Shown here: piece by piece, positions 1 to 11,381 of the stretch
Layout of the letters: each line of letters begins with the position of its first letter
Numbering within the stretch: the stretch's first letter is position 1
Source of the DNA: Lytechinus variegatus
Lineage: Eukaryota > Echinodermata > Echinoidea > Temnopleuroida > Toxopneustidae
Reading direction: 5' to 3'
Assembly: GCF_018143015.1 (NCBI RefSeq)
Contig: NC_054748.1
Coordinates: 14,436,967-14,500,966 of the forward strand
Length of the DNA stretch: 64,000 nt
The notes under the pieces: model-generated
Told to the model about the DNA's origin: nothing
Database searches by the model: none
Seen by the model: only the letters and a program-made list of their open reading frames with translations
Made by a program: the position numbers and the translations under genes

Positions 1-2305
1 CTTTCTTATTATTTGTTCAATTGTTCTCAAACTTTCGTTGATCTGTTTCTTTGATTTTCTGTTATCATGGTTATCACACAAGCCATCTTGTCTCAAAGGT
101 TTCCTTTAAAGACTTCAAGCAACCCTGAATTATTTTAATGGAAATTTGTTGTTCTAAATAAGCATTCTGGCATATGAAAAATAAATTAGAATTCCTTCCA
201 ACCCTTTTCATGTCGAAATAAGATGTGTATATCAGAATTAGAACTGAGCTTTAAGCATGCTTTAAGAATGTAAAGATTAGACAGATAGATATGAGAGAGA
301 TCATTTGCTTAATGGGTTTCTTCTTCTTTTTCACTTGTAGGGATCATATTATGTCTTTCCTTAGTGTTAAACCATGTGTGTGTCTTTTGAATATGTTCAT
401 TATATTACATTCAATTTAATTTAATTCTCAAATCAATACAGTCGAGTCAATAAAGACAATGGAACAAACGAAACCGACTATTTAGAGTACAAACATGTAT
501 CAAGCGTATGCTTGCGAAGGTCTGGGTGTATATATTAGATTTTAGTGTAATGAGGAGAAGAAGATTTTATTAATCTATTATTTCCAATACATTAATACCA
601 AGTTCAGTTCGAAGCTGTTTAAATCTCCCGTTGGAAAAGATCAAGTTAAGTTTGAGTGTAGCGAATAAAGAAGTAATTCTCCTCATCAATTGCCCTTTCA
701 TGTGAATTAAAAAGGAAACAATTGAAAAAAGATAGAGTCATAGTGAGCTAAATTCTGAGGGGTATGAACATGGCACACGCGATAAATCTGTCAGAAATAG
801 AGCTTTAATGTGTTATGTTTGATACCAAATGTTCTCCAAAAAATGAAATGAATAAAAAGTCACAACATTTTTCTTGTCATTATGGGCATCTGAAAAATCA
901 CAAATTTCTCAAAATTTGATAATGACAAAATGACGAAGCAAATAGCTATTCGTGGCTTAACTGGTAGTGGAAAGTGATATTACCTTGATAATTAGAAAGA
1001 ATGTGAATTATCACATCATTTATTCTTATTAGTGTTTAGAGATTGTAAAGTTTTAAGGGGGTGCAATATATGGTCGGGGAAAGTTTTTTTAAGCATGAGA
1101 AATCGAACGTCCCCTAGAATACGAAGAAAAAATGATAATGATTACAAGTAGGCTGATATATACTATGTAATGCCAAATGAAAACACTTAGTAGCGTCAGA
1201 TTTTTTAGGCGTGCCAAAAGGTCCAAAGTGCCTGCAACAAGACAACGAGCTTCTTCCTATACATGTATGTGATGTTGCAATATTATCCTTACAAACAGAT
1301 CAATAACTTTAATATTACCGTGTTTGCCAGAAAATACATCACCACCTTAAAAATAACACTGAAATATATCTAATTATACAGGGTGTTTGCCAACAGCTTC
1401 ACATAACACGCTATATTTTGACTATTAAAATTATTAGGCTTTAGGTAAATGTGTGAGCCAGTGTAAAGAAATTATCACATGCCAAACTGGTACTGGAAAT
1501 GTTGCCAAGATATCCATGCACTTTGTAGAGATATTAAGGTCTTCCTTCCGAAAAAACCCCAGATTCACTTTCCCGGTGTAGCCTAAACCAAGAAATTACA
1601 ATCCCTCAAGGTAATTTTTCTTAACTACAATAAGAAGCATACGATTACGGTATAGGTGTCACGTGCACAATGACAACAAGAAGGCAAAAGATATTCGACC
1701 CAACCCATTCCAATTATTAAACAAAATGATATAGCTGATTGAAAACATATGAATGAATATGGTTGGCCACCTAAAACTTATAGGGAGGTCAATTACTGAA
1801 CTTCCTTCAACCAAATTGGGAAGAAATATCACAATTTGGAGATATTTTAACAGGCGGAATGACTCGGGTTATTTTCTTGTTTCAAGTGATGAATTCTATT
1901 CCATCAGTATAATGTGCTTATAAATTTTCTTATAAATGGTTTTACGTGTGTGATACCGGTAGGTTTTTATATGATGCGCTGCTGCTTGCACCAACAGTAG
2001 GGAGTTCTGGCACAGCAACGTACGGAGAGTTAAAGGACAGCGAAAATGAACGCCGTAAAGAAGAAGAAGAAGAAGACTGTCGGAAAATGTTGATTAAAAC
2101 CTTATTTCGGACCTTGACAACCGCCATATTATTTTCAAGTTTTCGTCAGCTCTGAAACACGGGGAAAAATGCTATACGGGTTCACCAATATTCGACAAAG
2201 ACCCCTAACTGTTCCTTGTCATTTGACAGACATTTTCAATAAATTTACTGTTCTTAAATCATCTGAACGTTTCTGAGCGAAAACTCCCCGTTGTCAAGAT
2301 TTGCA
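1..2305. other. AT-rich interval with no recognisable gene
   Basis: I see no exon-like stretch with protein-domain similarity here. The short open frames near 1942-2155 lie antisense to each other in a purine/pyrimidine-biased stretch (GAAGAAGAAGAAGAAG) and look like composition artefacts. The interval may be the 5' flank of the receptor gene that starts at 6146, but no core promoter could be identified. Confidence 0.5.
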
Positions 2306-2477
2306 GAGGCCCGTTTCATAAGGGACTATGTAACTGTTGTAACCTTGTCATTATGGCAACCCGTGGTGTGGACCGTGGAAAACATAATTATGATTGGCTG
2401 CTGAGCCCTGTTACCATCGTAGTAGTTGCCATTTTGACAAAGTTACAACGTTGCAAGTCATTTATGAAATGGGCCTC
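2306..2477. mobile_element. Palindromic MITE, about 170 bp
   Basis: The left end reads GAGGCCCGTTTCATAAGGGA and the right end reads as its approximate inverse (TTTATGAAATGGGCCTC). The interior holds further short inverted matches (for example GTTGTAAC / GTTACAAC). There is no coding capacity. The structure is that of a short foldback or MITE-type element; the superfamily cannot be assigned because no target duplication is clear. Confidence 0.6.
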
Positions 2478-4019
2478 AGGACCGTACAGTTATACCAGAC
2501 CAAAGACAAATTAGCAAAACTGTCTTCAGAATAACCAAAGATATTACGTTATATTCAATGACATACCAGCGATCGGTGTTGGGTCAGTGTCATTGATGTG
2601 ATAGTGGCATTTGGCTGCGTTGTAATAAATTCAGAGTGAAAGACACATATTTATAGCAAACTGATTTCAATCGTTGTCTCTTTTTCAGACAAAATAAAAT
2701 GACATCGGGTTAATTGGACCCAACCTTTCGGTAATCTAGGGGGCCCTTTTTTCGAATGGTGGGGTAACCTGGACCCGACTTTTCTGGAATTTAGGGGGCA
2801 CTTTCCTCGAATTGTCCTGTTTCGCGATTGCCCGACCAGACGCGATGACCCGGTGTGATGGCCCAAGTTTTACACTGTCATAAGCATACTTTAACTCGGA
2901 CATAAATTACTCACGCATGTTACTTTTAGAATAGTCGGCTATGCCTCGGACGTATATTTATGTTTCACATTCATCTCGTTCGTGTAAAGTTTTTACCAGT
3001 GCCCTCCATGATTCGCATTATTTTTGCATATTATACTTTCATTTTTTTAACATTTAGCTTATCAAGCAACACATACTGACAGGTAAAGCAAAAACATAAG
3101 GCTCATACTCAAGTTACACAGACTGATAGTTAAAGCGCACATTTAGGCTAAAAGTCAAATCGAATAGCTGTTTAAATATATCAGCCGGTTATTAAACGTG
3201 CTAGGTTTGTCTTCAGATGGACCATCTGGAAGGAAAGAGGAAATAATTACAAACTACGACGCGTGAAACACGTTTCAAATTTCATATGTATTTATCTAAT
3301 CTCCCTTCAAAATACATTAGATGTATATATCCATACTGAGAATGATAGTACATGTAAGGGGTATGTTACACATTAAGCTTTACTTTTAAAAAACGATTTG
3401 TACTTCCTTCATAAAGATAATGTTGTACTATTGGCAGAACGCCTGATATGACACTGAAACTTCAGTCGCACCGGTGGAACCTACCCCAGACTGATAGTCC
3501 CTATATCGTTATTTCGAATGACAGACGCGTCGGTTAATTTGGGTTCAGTTACTTTGGTGTAACTAGGGCATCATGAGGAAACAACGTTATATTAATGGTA
3601 CGGACCCGGTTGCAGATAGTTTTGGGTTTAAACGCAACTCAAAAGAAGCGAGCGCAAGTGCACAAAGCACGCTTGTGATTGGTTGACAAGCAAGTTGAGT
3701 TTAATTTGTCAGTGCTACGTTTGATTACAACGCTTTGTCCATTTGTCCCCTGTTGTTAGTATCAAGTTACGTGAATATTTCATTGTACATGAGTTGTTTG
3801 AAGAAAGAACACAACCATTCACTCCATCTTTGCGGCTGACAGGCTTCCAGTGAAGTGGTAAGCTGGCTTATTTCATCATTTTTGTTACTTATTTATTTGT
3901 TTATTATCAAAATTGTAAAAATACCCTGGGTGCTTGCGAGCCTGAGATTAGAATTATATTGCATCACTTGTTATTTTCTGAAATATTGTCAAAATACTGT
4001 ATGTATATAGGAGCCTCAT
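2478..4019. other. Intergenic, no gene seen
   Basis: There are no exon-like segments. The part from about 3420 to 3580 contains GACACTGAAACTTC and TTACTTTGGTGTAAC segments that weakly resemble the palindromic element at 15264-15376, so it may be a decayed relative. The rest shows nothing I can name. Confidence 0.4.
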
Positions 4020-4715
4020 GGATAAGTTTTACGTTCCACACTTAAAATGTTGGGCAACATACTGTCCACTGTGTTGGGTAGTGAATGTGTGTGTTCTTGG
4101 CAATTATTATCCCATTGAGCAAAATTATTTCCAATTGTTATTTTTTATTACCTGATTTGGCAGATTTTAACCAATAGTTGTGTGGACAGTATGTTGCCCA
4201 GGTTTGGTTAAAAGTTAGGCATTTTTCCCCAACTATTTTAAGAGTTTACTCTAACACACATATAATAGGAAGGTGAATAACACCACCAGTTACCGCAAAA
4301 AAGGGAACAAAAGTATCTGCTACAAATCTGTTGAAATCCGATAATATATGGCTATTCCCACTCTTAAAATGTTGGGCAACATACCTTTTTACACAATTAT
4401 TAGCTAAAAATGAATCCAGCTATAAGGTAGTTTTCAACAAACACTGTGTGGTTTCTCCCAAAACAACACAAGACAAGGTTTAAAACTACCCAGAATCGGA
4501 TGAAGTTTTAACCAATCGTTGTGTTGGACATTATGTTGCCCAACATTGTACAAATTGACAAACCGAAGTTGTTTTAATATCATACTAATTGGTGTTGTAA
4601 AAACATTTTTCTGGTCTTAGACCAAAACGAAACTGGTGTTGTTTAACACTTCTCTGGTGTGGACATAAATAGGTTCCTGGCTGGTGTTAAATCAACACCG
4701 GAGTTTTTGCAGTGA
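4020..4715. repeat. Diverged repeat with recurring ATGTTGGGCAACAT motif
   Basis: The motif ATGTTGGGCAACATAC or its inverse occurs near 4047, 4190, 4368 and 4535. The first two are in inverted orientation (ATACTGTCCAC versus GTGGACAGTAT). The right edge (4620-4715) carries GGTGTTAAATCAACACCGG followed by TTTTTGCAGTG, an end typical of short dispersed elements. No open frame is associated. It is probably a decayed non-autonomous transposon or a nest of them. Confidence 0.4.
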
Positions 4716-4799
4716 AGAAAAAGTAGAAGAAAAGCAGTCACATTTATATAGCGCTTTATACGTTGGCGTTTAAGTCATTAAGATTGTAATTATCACCCT

Positions 4800-5310
4800 A
4801 GGGGGGAGGGGGCACTCAGTAGGCCTATATAATGCGTGGTGGGTATGTGCCGCAGAAGGGACCCCCACCTTTACACTTAAATTTCCGTTCCAAGGTATAG
4901 CATTTTCCTCTTATTGAGAAAAAGAACAACGATTGCCGCTCCAAAGCATAACATTTTCTTCTTCTCGAGAAAAAAATGAAAGAAATCCGTTTCAAAGCTT
5001 CGCGTATTTTTTTTTTCACCGTTCCGGTCGCATTGATCCGCAACAATGAGCTGCAATTTTGGTGAAAAAAGGCCGCAGAGCGCTGTCAGCCTATCGCCTA
5101 TGCGTGAGCGCATCCAGCGGCCGTGCCGCCGGCATTATTGCATGCACGTATACCCGTTCCACAGGGATGCATACGCACTCACTCGCAGGCGACTCGTTCC
5201 AAGGACCACATTTTCACAAACACTTGTCGTTCCGAAGCCCGTTCCGAAAACCACGGGGTTTTTTTCGCCCGCGGCACATACATCTACCCCTCCCCCGGAT
5301 TATCATTACC
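4800..5310. repeat. Degenerate dispersed repeat with CCGTTCC motifs
   Basis: Many spaced copies of CGTTCCAAGG, CCGTTCCGAA and similar occur (about 4885, 5150, 5190, 5232, 5242). Several overlapping open frames of 70-112 codons run through this stretch on both strands, but none has a recognisable domain or splice context. They follow from the locally GC-richer repeat and I do not call them genes. Confidence 0.35.
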
Positions 5311-6145
5311 CTATTTTACCTATTGTGTTGTTAATTGTTCAATGTTTCATGATGAGAATCGCTAGCCAGAACCTTTTCGATTAAGCTATGTGAAAATGTA
5401 TTTTATTTTAATTATTATTTTCCAATACGTACTGCCCTCTCCCTCGCTCCCTCTATCGCCCCTCCTTCGGTACTGTAGCCCTTCTCTATCCCCTCTATTA
5501 TTCCCACGTCTGTGTGTGTGTATGTGTTTATAGTATTTTCCCGTATTTCTGTCTTCTTATTATTTCTTGTCGTTACTCATCATCTTATTTTCATTCCATT
5601 CTATCTCAAAATATTTTGTTTTAGTAAACCTACACATGCGAATGGGTTCCTTATTGTTCATGCAGTGGATCCACGCTATACAAGCAGTGCTTTTTAGTAG
5701 ATCCCCTCGTTTCCGAACAAGCTTTTTGTAATAAAACTATTCTACAAATGTTTGGCAGTTTTAATGATTAATATAAACTTGAACCTGAAATTGCAACATG
5801 GCTGGGTCAAAAAGCAATGAACATCACTTTTTTAGAATTAATCGTTGACAATTTTTTTCTATCTCTATTTCATTTCAAGATAAATATTGATAAACCCATC
5901 CATCCAATAAATTAAGAGGAAATTTAATCGCATATTCTTTGAGTAAGGTTTAAAACGACAGACTTATACAAACAAAGTATTCAATGGCGTTTTTCCTGCA
6001 TTAAATTTCAGGAACTGTATCCAAACTAATAAAATGTATTAATATAAAAGCTTCACTGTAAATTCTGTATTGCCAGTTATTATTGATAAAAAAACAATAA
6101 TACGTTTTAATTTTTCTCATGTAGGACCACAGCTGTATCGCGAAA

Positions 6146-6260
6146 ATGAACATTCTTATACCGTTTCTTGTTTTACTGAGCGTGCTGAGTGAGATTGCGA
6201 GGGGGGAGTCACCCTCAGCATCATCTTTATCAGCATCTCCATGGGGCTCATCATCATCAT
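6146..6260 (+). CDS. Receptor gene exon 1: start codon and signal peptide
   Basis: The ATG has an A at -3 (GCGAAAATGA). It opens a 38-codon exon whose first part is a classic signal peptide (MNILIPFLVLLSVLSEIARG, then ESPSAS...), followed by a Ser-rich stretch. The exon ends at a strong donor, GTGAGT, at 6261, after one base of the next codon (phase 1), which matches every following module exon. A possible acceptor (TTTTTCTCATGTAG) ends at about 6125, so a non-coding 5' exon may lie upstream. What is seen is the signal peptide and donor; that it leads into the SRCR exons is inferred from phase and position. A second, similar leader lies at 11089, so this may be one of two alternative starts. 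Confidence 0.7.
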
Positions 6261-6570
6261 GTGAGTATGAAAATAGATTTGAAAATCTGATGAAGGCCAT
6301 CATCTTCTTCCGTGGCAGCTTCACTGCCTCGTAACATATTTTGTGATTTTATTGCAAATTTAGATTAAAAAAGAATAGATGAATTTGAGGATGTAATATA
6401 TTGGGTTTTTTTTAAACACGTGTTTGTCAAAGACGTGGCGTATTTGGCCGCAAACATATTTTGCTTTCAGGTAATCACGCCACATTCCGTAGGAAAGCAT
6501 CTTGAAAATGACCTTTTATGACTTTAGTTTTGTGAAAAAAACACCGTTATTGAATGGAGGGAAAATCACT

Positions 6571-6856
6571 ACTCGAAAGAAAACAGCGCGACACAGTGTA
6601 GTCAGAATGTGTTCACATAGAGGACTAGGTGAAAAAAAATATTCACACGGTTAAAAATCCCACATTCAACAGTGTGAAAATATTTTCAGACTGTGGACAG
6701 CACGACAGTGTGACTATTGACAGCGTGTTCGCACGGTGGACTATATGAATCTGTGATCCACACCTGTCGACATGCTCACATTTGACAGTGTGAAGGTGAT
6801 CTCAAATTGTGTTTCACACTGTTAACACACTGTGGCACACGGTGTTCTTTCTAGTA
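6571..6856. mobile_element. CAGTGTG-family foldback MITE, copy 1
   Basis: A stretch of about 285 bp rich in CACAGTGTG / TTCACACTG motifs in both orientations. It is bounded by CGAAAGAAAACA on the left and GTGTTCTTTCTAGTA on the right, which are approximate inverses. The same family occurs near 13660, 23803 and 32700, and its motif is expanded into the minisatellite at 25590-27110. It is non-coding. Confidence 0.55.
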
Positions 6857-7300
6857 GGAATTTGATGAAGGAAGTCAGGGCCCCCCCAAAAAAAAAAAAA
6901 AAAAGACACGCAGACACCGAAACTGCATTGAGGACCAATAGGCATGTTGACCAGTATGTACTTTCTATATCCATTCTGGCCGGCGGGCTATATAACTGCA
7001 TGCAATTGAGTTAATACGTTGTTTCTTGTGTTTTTGTGTTTTTTTTCATAAAAAGCACCCCCCCCCCTTAGAAAAAAGCTGGTGACGGCCCTGGAAGTGT
7101 GTTTTCTTTGCTCACGTGACCAAAAACTATTGCACTGCAGTTACCACATCATGGAATGTGTTAGGAAATCAATGGTTACAAGAGTGATAGTACTCTCTTT
7201 GGTGACCTGCAAACACATAGTAAACATACACATGGTTGAGTGGGGCGACGTTTCGTTTTTCATAATTCGTCATTCATATCATTTTTTTTACAAACTGTAG

Positions 7301-7351
7301 CTTTCGGGGAAGATGACTATGCGACCACAGTTTGGACTCCTGCCGAGATAG
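7301..7351 (+). CDS. Receptor gene exon 2: 51-nt acidic/Trp linker exon
   Basis: The acceptor is ...ACAAACTGTAG and the donor is GTAAGAACC, enclosing exactly 51 nt (phase 1 to phase 1). Joined to exon 1 it reads SFGEDDYATTVWTPAEIG. It matches the exon at 11162-11212 in length, phase, flanking sequence and the pattern Trp-x(3-4)-Glu-Ile-Gly, and it is similar in size and style to 13239-13289. The segment just before it (from the ATG at 7231) aligns with the signal-peptide coding stretch at 11089, but here that frame runs into TAG exactly at the splice acceptor, so the upstream part cannot be translated into this exon. No function is known; it is a short acidic, possibly O-glycosylated linker between leader and SRCR1. 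Confidence 0.55.
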   Translation, partial: LSGKMTMRPQFGLLPR

Positions 7352-7837
7352 GTAAGAACCGTTTTCACCATTTGCCATTTCTCTGCATGTATAGACTTTA
7401 GCCACTTTGAGTGATATCACCTTTGTCCTACACCACTTGTCTATATAGAGAGGTTAACACCCGGGTTAAGAGATATTGAAACTAAGTTTAATTTGAAATA
7501 CTAATAAAAACTAGATTCACTACACGCCGTAGAACTTAAAGCAGATTGCCATTGGGATCAACAAAATTGAGATTAATTTGGTATCAGATCAAGTGTTAGT
7601 GTAGACTAAAAAGGTAATCAGAATCGGAAATTAGACCGTATTGATAGTAGACTAATGAGTAAGGACGTTCCACAATAATGAAATCAATGTCATTCTTACC
7701 ACATTTTGCTAGTGTTTGCACAAAGTTGATCTAATTTCTAATTTTTCGAATTTTTGAAAAATAACATTAATTAGTTTTTCTATCGAGCTTTGAATTTCAC
7801 CAAAATTAAAAGTTATAATGTTCTATATGTGCATATA

Positions 7838-8906
7838 CACTCAGCAAAAAAAGTTCTTGGACACTTATAAAAGTTAAAATATTCCATATAGATATTTGAT
7901 TATTGTATGTCAACATGACCGGACAATATTCCTCTTCCAGTATGACATGACATTTTCTTGTGAACAGTCATGCATGGGTGGTTAAATGCTTTAATTAAAC
8001 AATAGCAATGTCAGTATTAGAAAATTGCAAGAAATGGACCACTCAAATGATAATGATCATGGCCATCCTGTAGGCATACATTCAACAATTTCAATAGGTG
8101 GTTATCATTTGAATTAAATGCTTAGGGATGCATCATGAGATGCATAATGAGATGGATCATTTGGACACTCACTTTCTAATCAAGAGCGTGCAAGGGCAAT
8201 AGGAATGCATTCTGGGCAGTCATGAATACTAGTGGCTCGATATTTCCAAGTTTCACCAACAACAATTTCAATACCAGCGGTATCTGGCTACTGATGAAAT
8301 CAGAGACCGCCCTAGGAGTGGTCGACCTAGGGCCGCCACCCCTGCATAAGATAGGAGGTTAAAGATGCTTGCATTGAGAAGGCGATTTGTCACTGCACCA
8401 ACTATCGGATCTGAAATTCATTGACTAACTTTGACTTAGAATTCCAGTTGAATAGTGATGCATCCAAGTTGGATTACTTTCTCTTCTCTTTTAGAGTGGT
8501 ATTCGACTTTAAGTTTGCTTTTATCGTTCAAGGGATATTAATGCCATATAAACTTTCACAACTGAAAGAATGGCTGATCATTTTCTTGCAATTTCCTTTT
8601 ACTGACATTGCTATTGTTAAATGCCTGTAACCAGCCATGCACTGATTGATCCATTCTTGCAATTGTCTTTTATTGACATTGCTATTGTTTAAAGCATATA
8701 ACCACCCATGCATGACTGTTTACATGAAAATGTCATGTCATACTGGAAGAGGAATATTGTCCGGCCATTATGACATACAATAATTTACCTTTAATCAAAT
8801 ATCTATATGGAATATTTTAACTTGTAAAGGTTTTTACAGGTAAAGGTATTTTTTTACAGGTAAAGGTATTTTAACTTGTAAAGTGTCCAATAACTTTTTT
8901 TGCTGA

Positions 8907-8909
<3 letters not shown>
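7838..8909. mobile_element. Decayed Tc1/mariner element, 1.07 kb
   Basis: The left end CACTCAGCAAAAAAAGTTCT continues TTGGACACTTATAAAAG; the right end is its inverse, ending TTTTTTTGCTGAGTG. Both ends abut the dinucleotide TA, the Tc1/mariner target duplication. Internal inverted similarity extends for several hundred bases (TATTCCATATAGATATTTGA and its inverse; CATGCATGGGTGGTTA and its inverse near 8700). A transposase fragment is still readable at 8293-8406. The right end lies only 79 bp upstream of the SRCR1 exon. A 423-bp deletion derivative lies at 18947-19369. Confidence 0.8.
8293..8406 (+). pseudogene. Tc1-like transposase fragment (N-terminal DNA-binding region)
   Basis: In one frame the sequence reads DEIRDRPRSGRPRAATPA, a stop, then DRRLKMLALRRRFVTAPTI. 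The SGRPR motif followed by D-R and R-R-F-x-T-A-x-x-I is characteristic of the second helix-turn-helix region of Tc1-family transposases. The frame holds an in-frame TAA and no catalytic region is recognisable downstream, so this is a dead remnant. It is in the same orientation as the receptor gene but is plainly intronic transposon debris. Confidence 0.7.

Positions 8910-8945
<36 letters not shown>
8910..8945. repeat. (TA)n microsatellite at the end of the Tc1-like element
   Basis: About 17 TA units lie directly against the right terminus of the Tc1-like element. Tc1/mariner elements duplicate TA on insertion, so the microsatellite may either have attracted the element or grown from the target duplication. 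Confidence 0.8.
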
Positions 8946-8946
<1 letters not shown>

Positions 8947-8988
8947 CCACTCACTTCTTTCCCGCCCTCTTTCTTTCTTTGTTATTAG

Positions 8989-9309
8989 GATTGCCACCAC
9001 TTGAGGCTCGGTTGGTGGATGGACCAGACAATACCTCTGGTCGCGTTGAGGTGAATTACAATGGAATTTGGGGCACCGTATGTGACGACGGCTGGGATTT
9101 GTACGACGCCCATGTCGTCTGCAGAATGGTGGGCTTCTACAGGGCCTCCTCCGCCCCAGTCATGGCCAGTTATGGCCCAGGGACCGGGGCCATTCTCCTC
9201 GACGAAGTCTGGTGTCGTGGGTCTGAGAACAGCCTTGAAGAATGCAGCAAGAACGACTACGGAGTTCATAACTGTGTCCATTCGGAGGATGCTGGGGCGA
9301 TTTGTGAAA
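8989..9309 (+). CDS. Receptor gene exon: SRCR domain 1
   Basis: The acceptor is TTTGTTATTAG and the donor is GTAAGT at 9310; 321 nt, phase 1 to 1, 107 codons. The translation opens LEARLVDGPDNTSGRVEV and continues with WGTVCDDGWD, AHVVCRMVGF, a SYGPG loop, ILLDEVWCRGSE, LEECSKNDYGVHNC and EDAGAIC. This is the complete scavenger receptor cysteine-rich fold. Six cysteines are present, the number typical of group A, but the whole domain is in one exon, an arrangement better known from group B. SRCR domains are extracellular ligand-binding modules (polyanions, microbial surfaces, proteins) and are greatly expanded in sea urchins, where many are thought to be immune receptors. Which ligand this one binds cannot be said. 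Confidence 0.9.
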
Positions 9310-9321
9310 GTAAGTATACAC

Positions 9322-9520
9322 AGGGGGTGTTTCACAAAGATACAAATCGGATAAGAACATTGCTCTTAAATTACCAAATTGCACGTGATATATCACGCCT
9401 CATCGCATTGGTCAGATCATGATCAGAGACGCCCGTTAAGTCGCGTATTAACCAATGCCAGTACACGTTAATTATCATGTGCGCGTCATACTTACAATGT
9501 AAGTGCGGCTTTTAGAATTG
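9322..9520. mobile_element. GGGTGTTTCACAAAG-family MITE, degraded copy
   Basis: It starts GGGGGTGTTTCACAAAGATA, as do the better preserved palindromic copies at 19451-19672 and, interrupted, 46645-46858. Interior shared segments include CGCATTGGTCAGATC and AAGTGCG. It begins only about a dozen bases after the SRCR1 donor site, so the 5' end of this intron is transposon-derived. The right terminal repeat is too decayed to place exactly. Confidence 0.5.
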
Positions 9521-11088
9521 ACTCTATTTTTGTGGAACTCCTCCGACCTTTCTCCATTTTCGAAAGAGGCTCTCAAACTGAAAGCAGTGTTTGTGTGCCT
9601 TGACGTTAATTTTTTTCATGTTATTTAGGTATTTAATGTTTTAGTAAAAAAAAAATCTGTGAAAAAGTTGATGCCTATATACTTACTCCAAAATATGACA
9701 GGAACAGTGTTTGAGGGGAAAATGTCTAAAAAGGTCTCATACATTCACCCTCTTTCAGTGCATGTGACAAAAGTCTTAGTAAGCTGAGTTCGCTAAGCTT
9801 CATGGAGTTATTTGAAAAATAAACCCTTCTTTATTGGCTTTGCATCATTCTTCCATGTCCTTGATCCCCTTCTCCCTTTTTTCCTTTTTAAAATTTATTT
9901 ATTCATTTATTTATTTTTATTTAATTATTTATTTATTTATTTGATTTATTTATTACTATTATTATTTTATTTTTTTTTGTGGGGGGGGGGGTTAGAAGCC
10001 CATTAATGCATCAGGGGCATTACAGGTCTCAGCTTGAACCCCCTTTCCGCACCTCCCCCCCCCCGGATTGCGGATGTATACATACAGATTCGAGTACCGC
10101 CTCGCCCCGAAAATACTGTTAAGGGCTATTTTGTGCTAGATTCTATTCGTCAGAGGTCGTAGCTCCGTCGTAGCTAATGACACATCCTGTATGTATTGTG
10201 AAGCAGAATATATTTTTGTTCATATTATGATAGAATGTAATCCTGTTACCAATTTTTTGATAAAGATAAAAAATTATTTGCAATTTATGTTTAAAATGAC
10301 AATTCCTATTAATGAAACGAGGTTTTTAATTTGAAAAAAAATAACAATCGCAATATTACGTCGGCTAACTTTTTTAAAATATATTTGCACGGTATGAAAT
10401 ATAAAAATACTGTGTCATGTATAAGATGCAAATGCGTTTTATCATAAATATTCAATTTGGTATGAGTTTAAGAAAGAGATTTTTTAAATGTAAAATGGCG
10501 ATTGAAATTCAATGTCATTTAATTCAAATGTTCAAAGAGCTTTAACCCTATAGAGAAATTTCATCTTGATTACATTTTAGATTAAATAGTTGATGTCTAC
10601 TGCATGTATATAATGTAAATTGTTTTGTAACTCTATATGCACTGTGTCTCGAAATAAATTATTGAAATTAAAAAGGAAATTAAGAATAAAGTGCCTCTGA
10701 ATGAGGAAAAGAAAGAAAGAAAAAAAATCAAAATGAGTACAGAAAAAAATTTCGTCAGAGGATCTATGCGCTAGTTTGGATTATCAACGACAGTGTTCCC
10801 TCTGATTTGCCCCCCCCCCCCTCAAAAAAAAATGCTGACAATCAATCTTAATCACGGATTTCCGTAGCTTATCACATTTTTGGGTTGTTATTATTGATAA
10901 TTCCATGGCACATGGTTCTCAAGGTTTAGCCTACACCAGTGTGTAAGTAGATTAAGGAAGTACACGTCGTATCATGTTTTCTTTGATCACATGACCAACC
11001 CCTCGACCCTGATCGTGATACTTCTCATCAAACTATTGCCCTGCAGTTGATAGTACTCTCCACGCAATTATAGCATCCATGTAACAAC
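9521..11088. other. Intron sequence, AT-rich, with a TTTA-rich tract
   Basis: Between SRCR1 and the next exon I see no exon. The part from about 9890 to 9975 is a degenerate ATTT tetranucleotide tract ending in a run of G. Poly-C runs stand at about 10055 and 10810. The segment from about 10960 to 11160 aligns with 7090-7300 (TGTTTTCTTTG.TCACRTGACC, then CTGCAGTT), showing that the two linker exons arose by duplication of a block that included upstream sequence. Confidence 0.45.
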
Positions 11089-11212
11089 ATGGCTGAGTGG
11101 GGTAAAATTTTGATTTCCCTGATTATTCTTCTTCCTTATATCTATTGTGCGTCAACTATAGCTACCGAAGAAGAGGAAGATGTGACCTGGAGTTGGAGCG
11201 CAATCGAAATAG
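11089..11212 (+). CDS. Dual-form exon: alternative signal-peptide start or 51-nt linker exon
   Basis: The ATG at 11089 opens a frame that begins MAEWGKILISLIILLPYIYC and continues ASTIATEEEEDVTWSWSAIEI up to the donor GTAAGG at 11213, ending in phase 1. The hydrophobic core followed by small residues is a convincing signal peptide. Alternatively the AG at 11160-11161 (TCAACTATAG) serves as acceptor and leaves a 51-nt phase 1-1 exon (11162-11212) homologous to 7301-7351. Both readings use the same frame and the same donor. Used as a first exon it would start a shorter protein lacking SRCR1; used internally it extends the linker between SRCR1 and SRCR2. Transcript data would decide; either way I think coding use is likely. 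Confidence 0.55.
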
Positions 11213-11381
11213 GTAAGGACCGGTTAATGGTATAAAATATAAACTGATGTACATTTGTATTCTTCTTGGAACATCATCCAATTATTAGTGTACTTTCGAA
11301 CTTTCGATGGTGGAATTCCTTTTACCTTCAGCATCTGATCCCTGAGCTGTATGCTGTTTAAAGAATGCTTTACACATTAAA

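Noticed and set aside
5046..5384. Overlapping frames of 80-112 codons
   Set aside because: Three frames are open at once in a GC-richer repeat patch; no domain, no splice signals in a consistent phase.
8907..9422. 171-codon frame starting in the (TA)n tract and running through SRCR1
   Set aside because: Its start (a Tyr-Ile run) is microsatellite; the strong acceptor at 8988 and donor at 9310 define the real exon.
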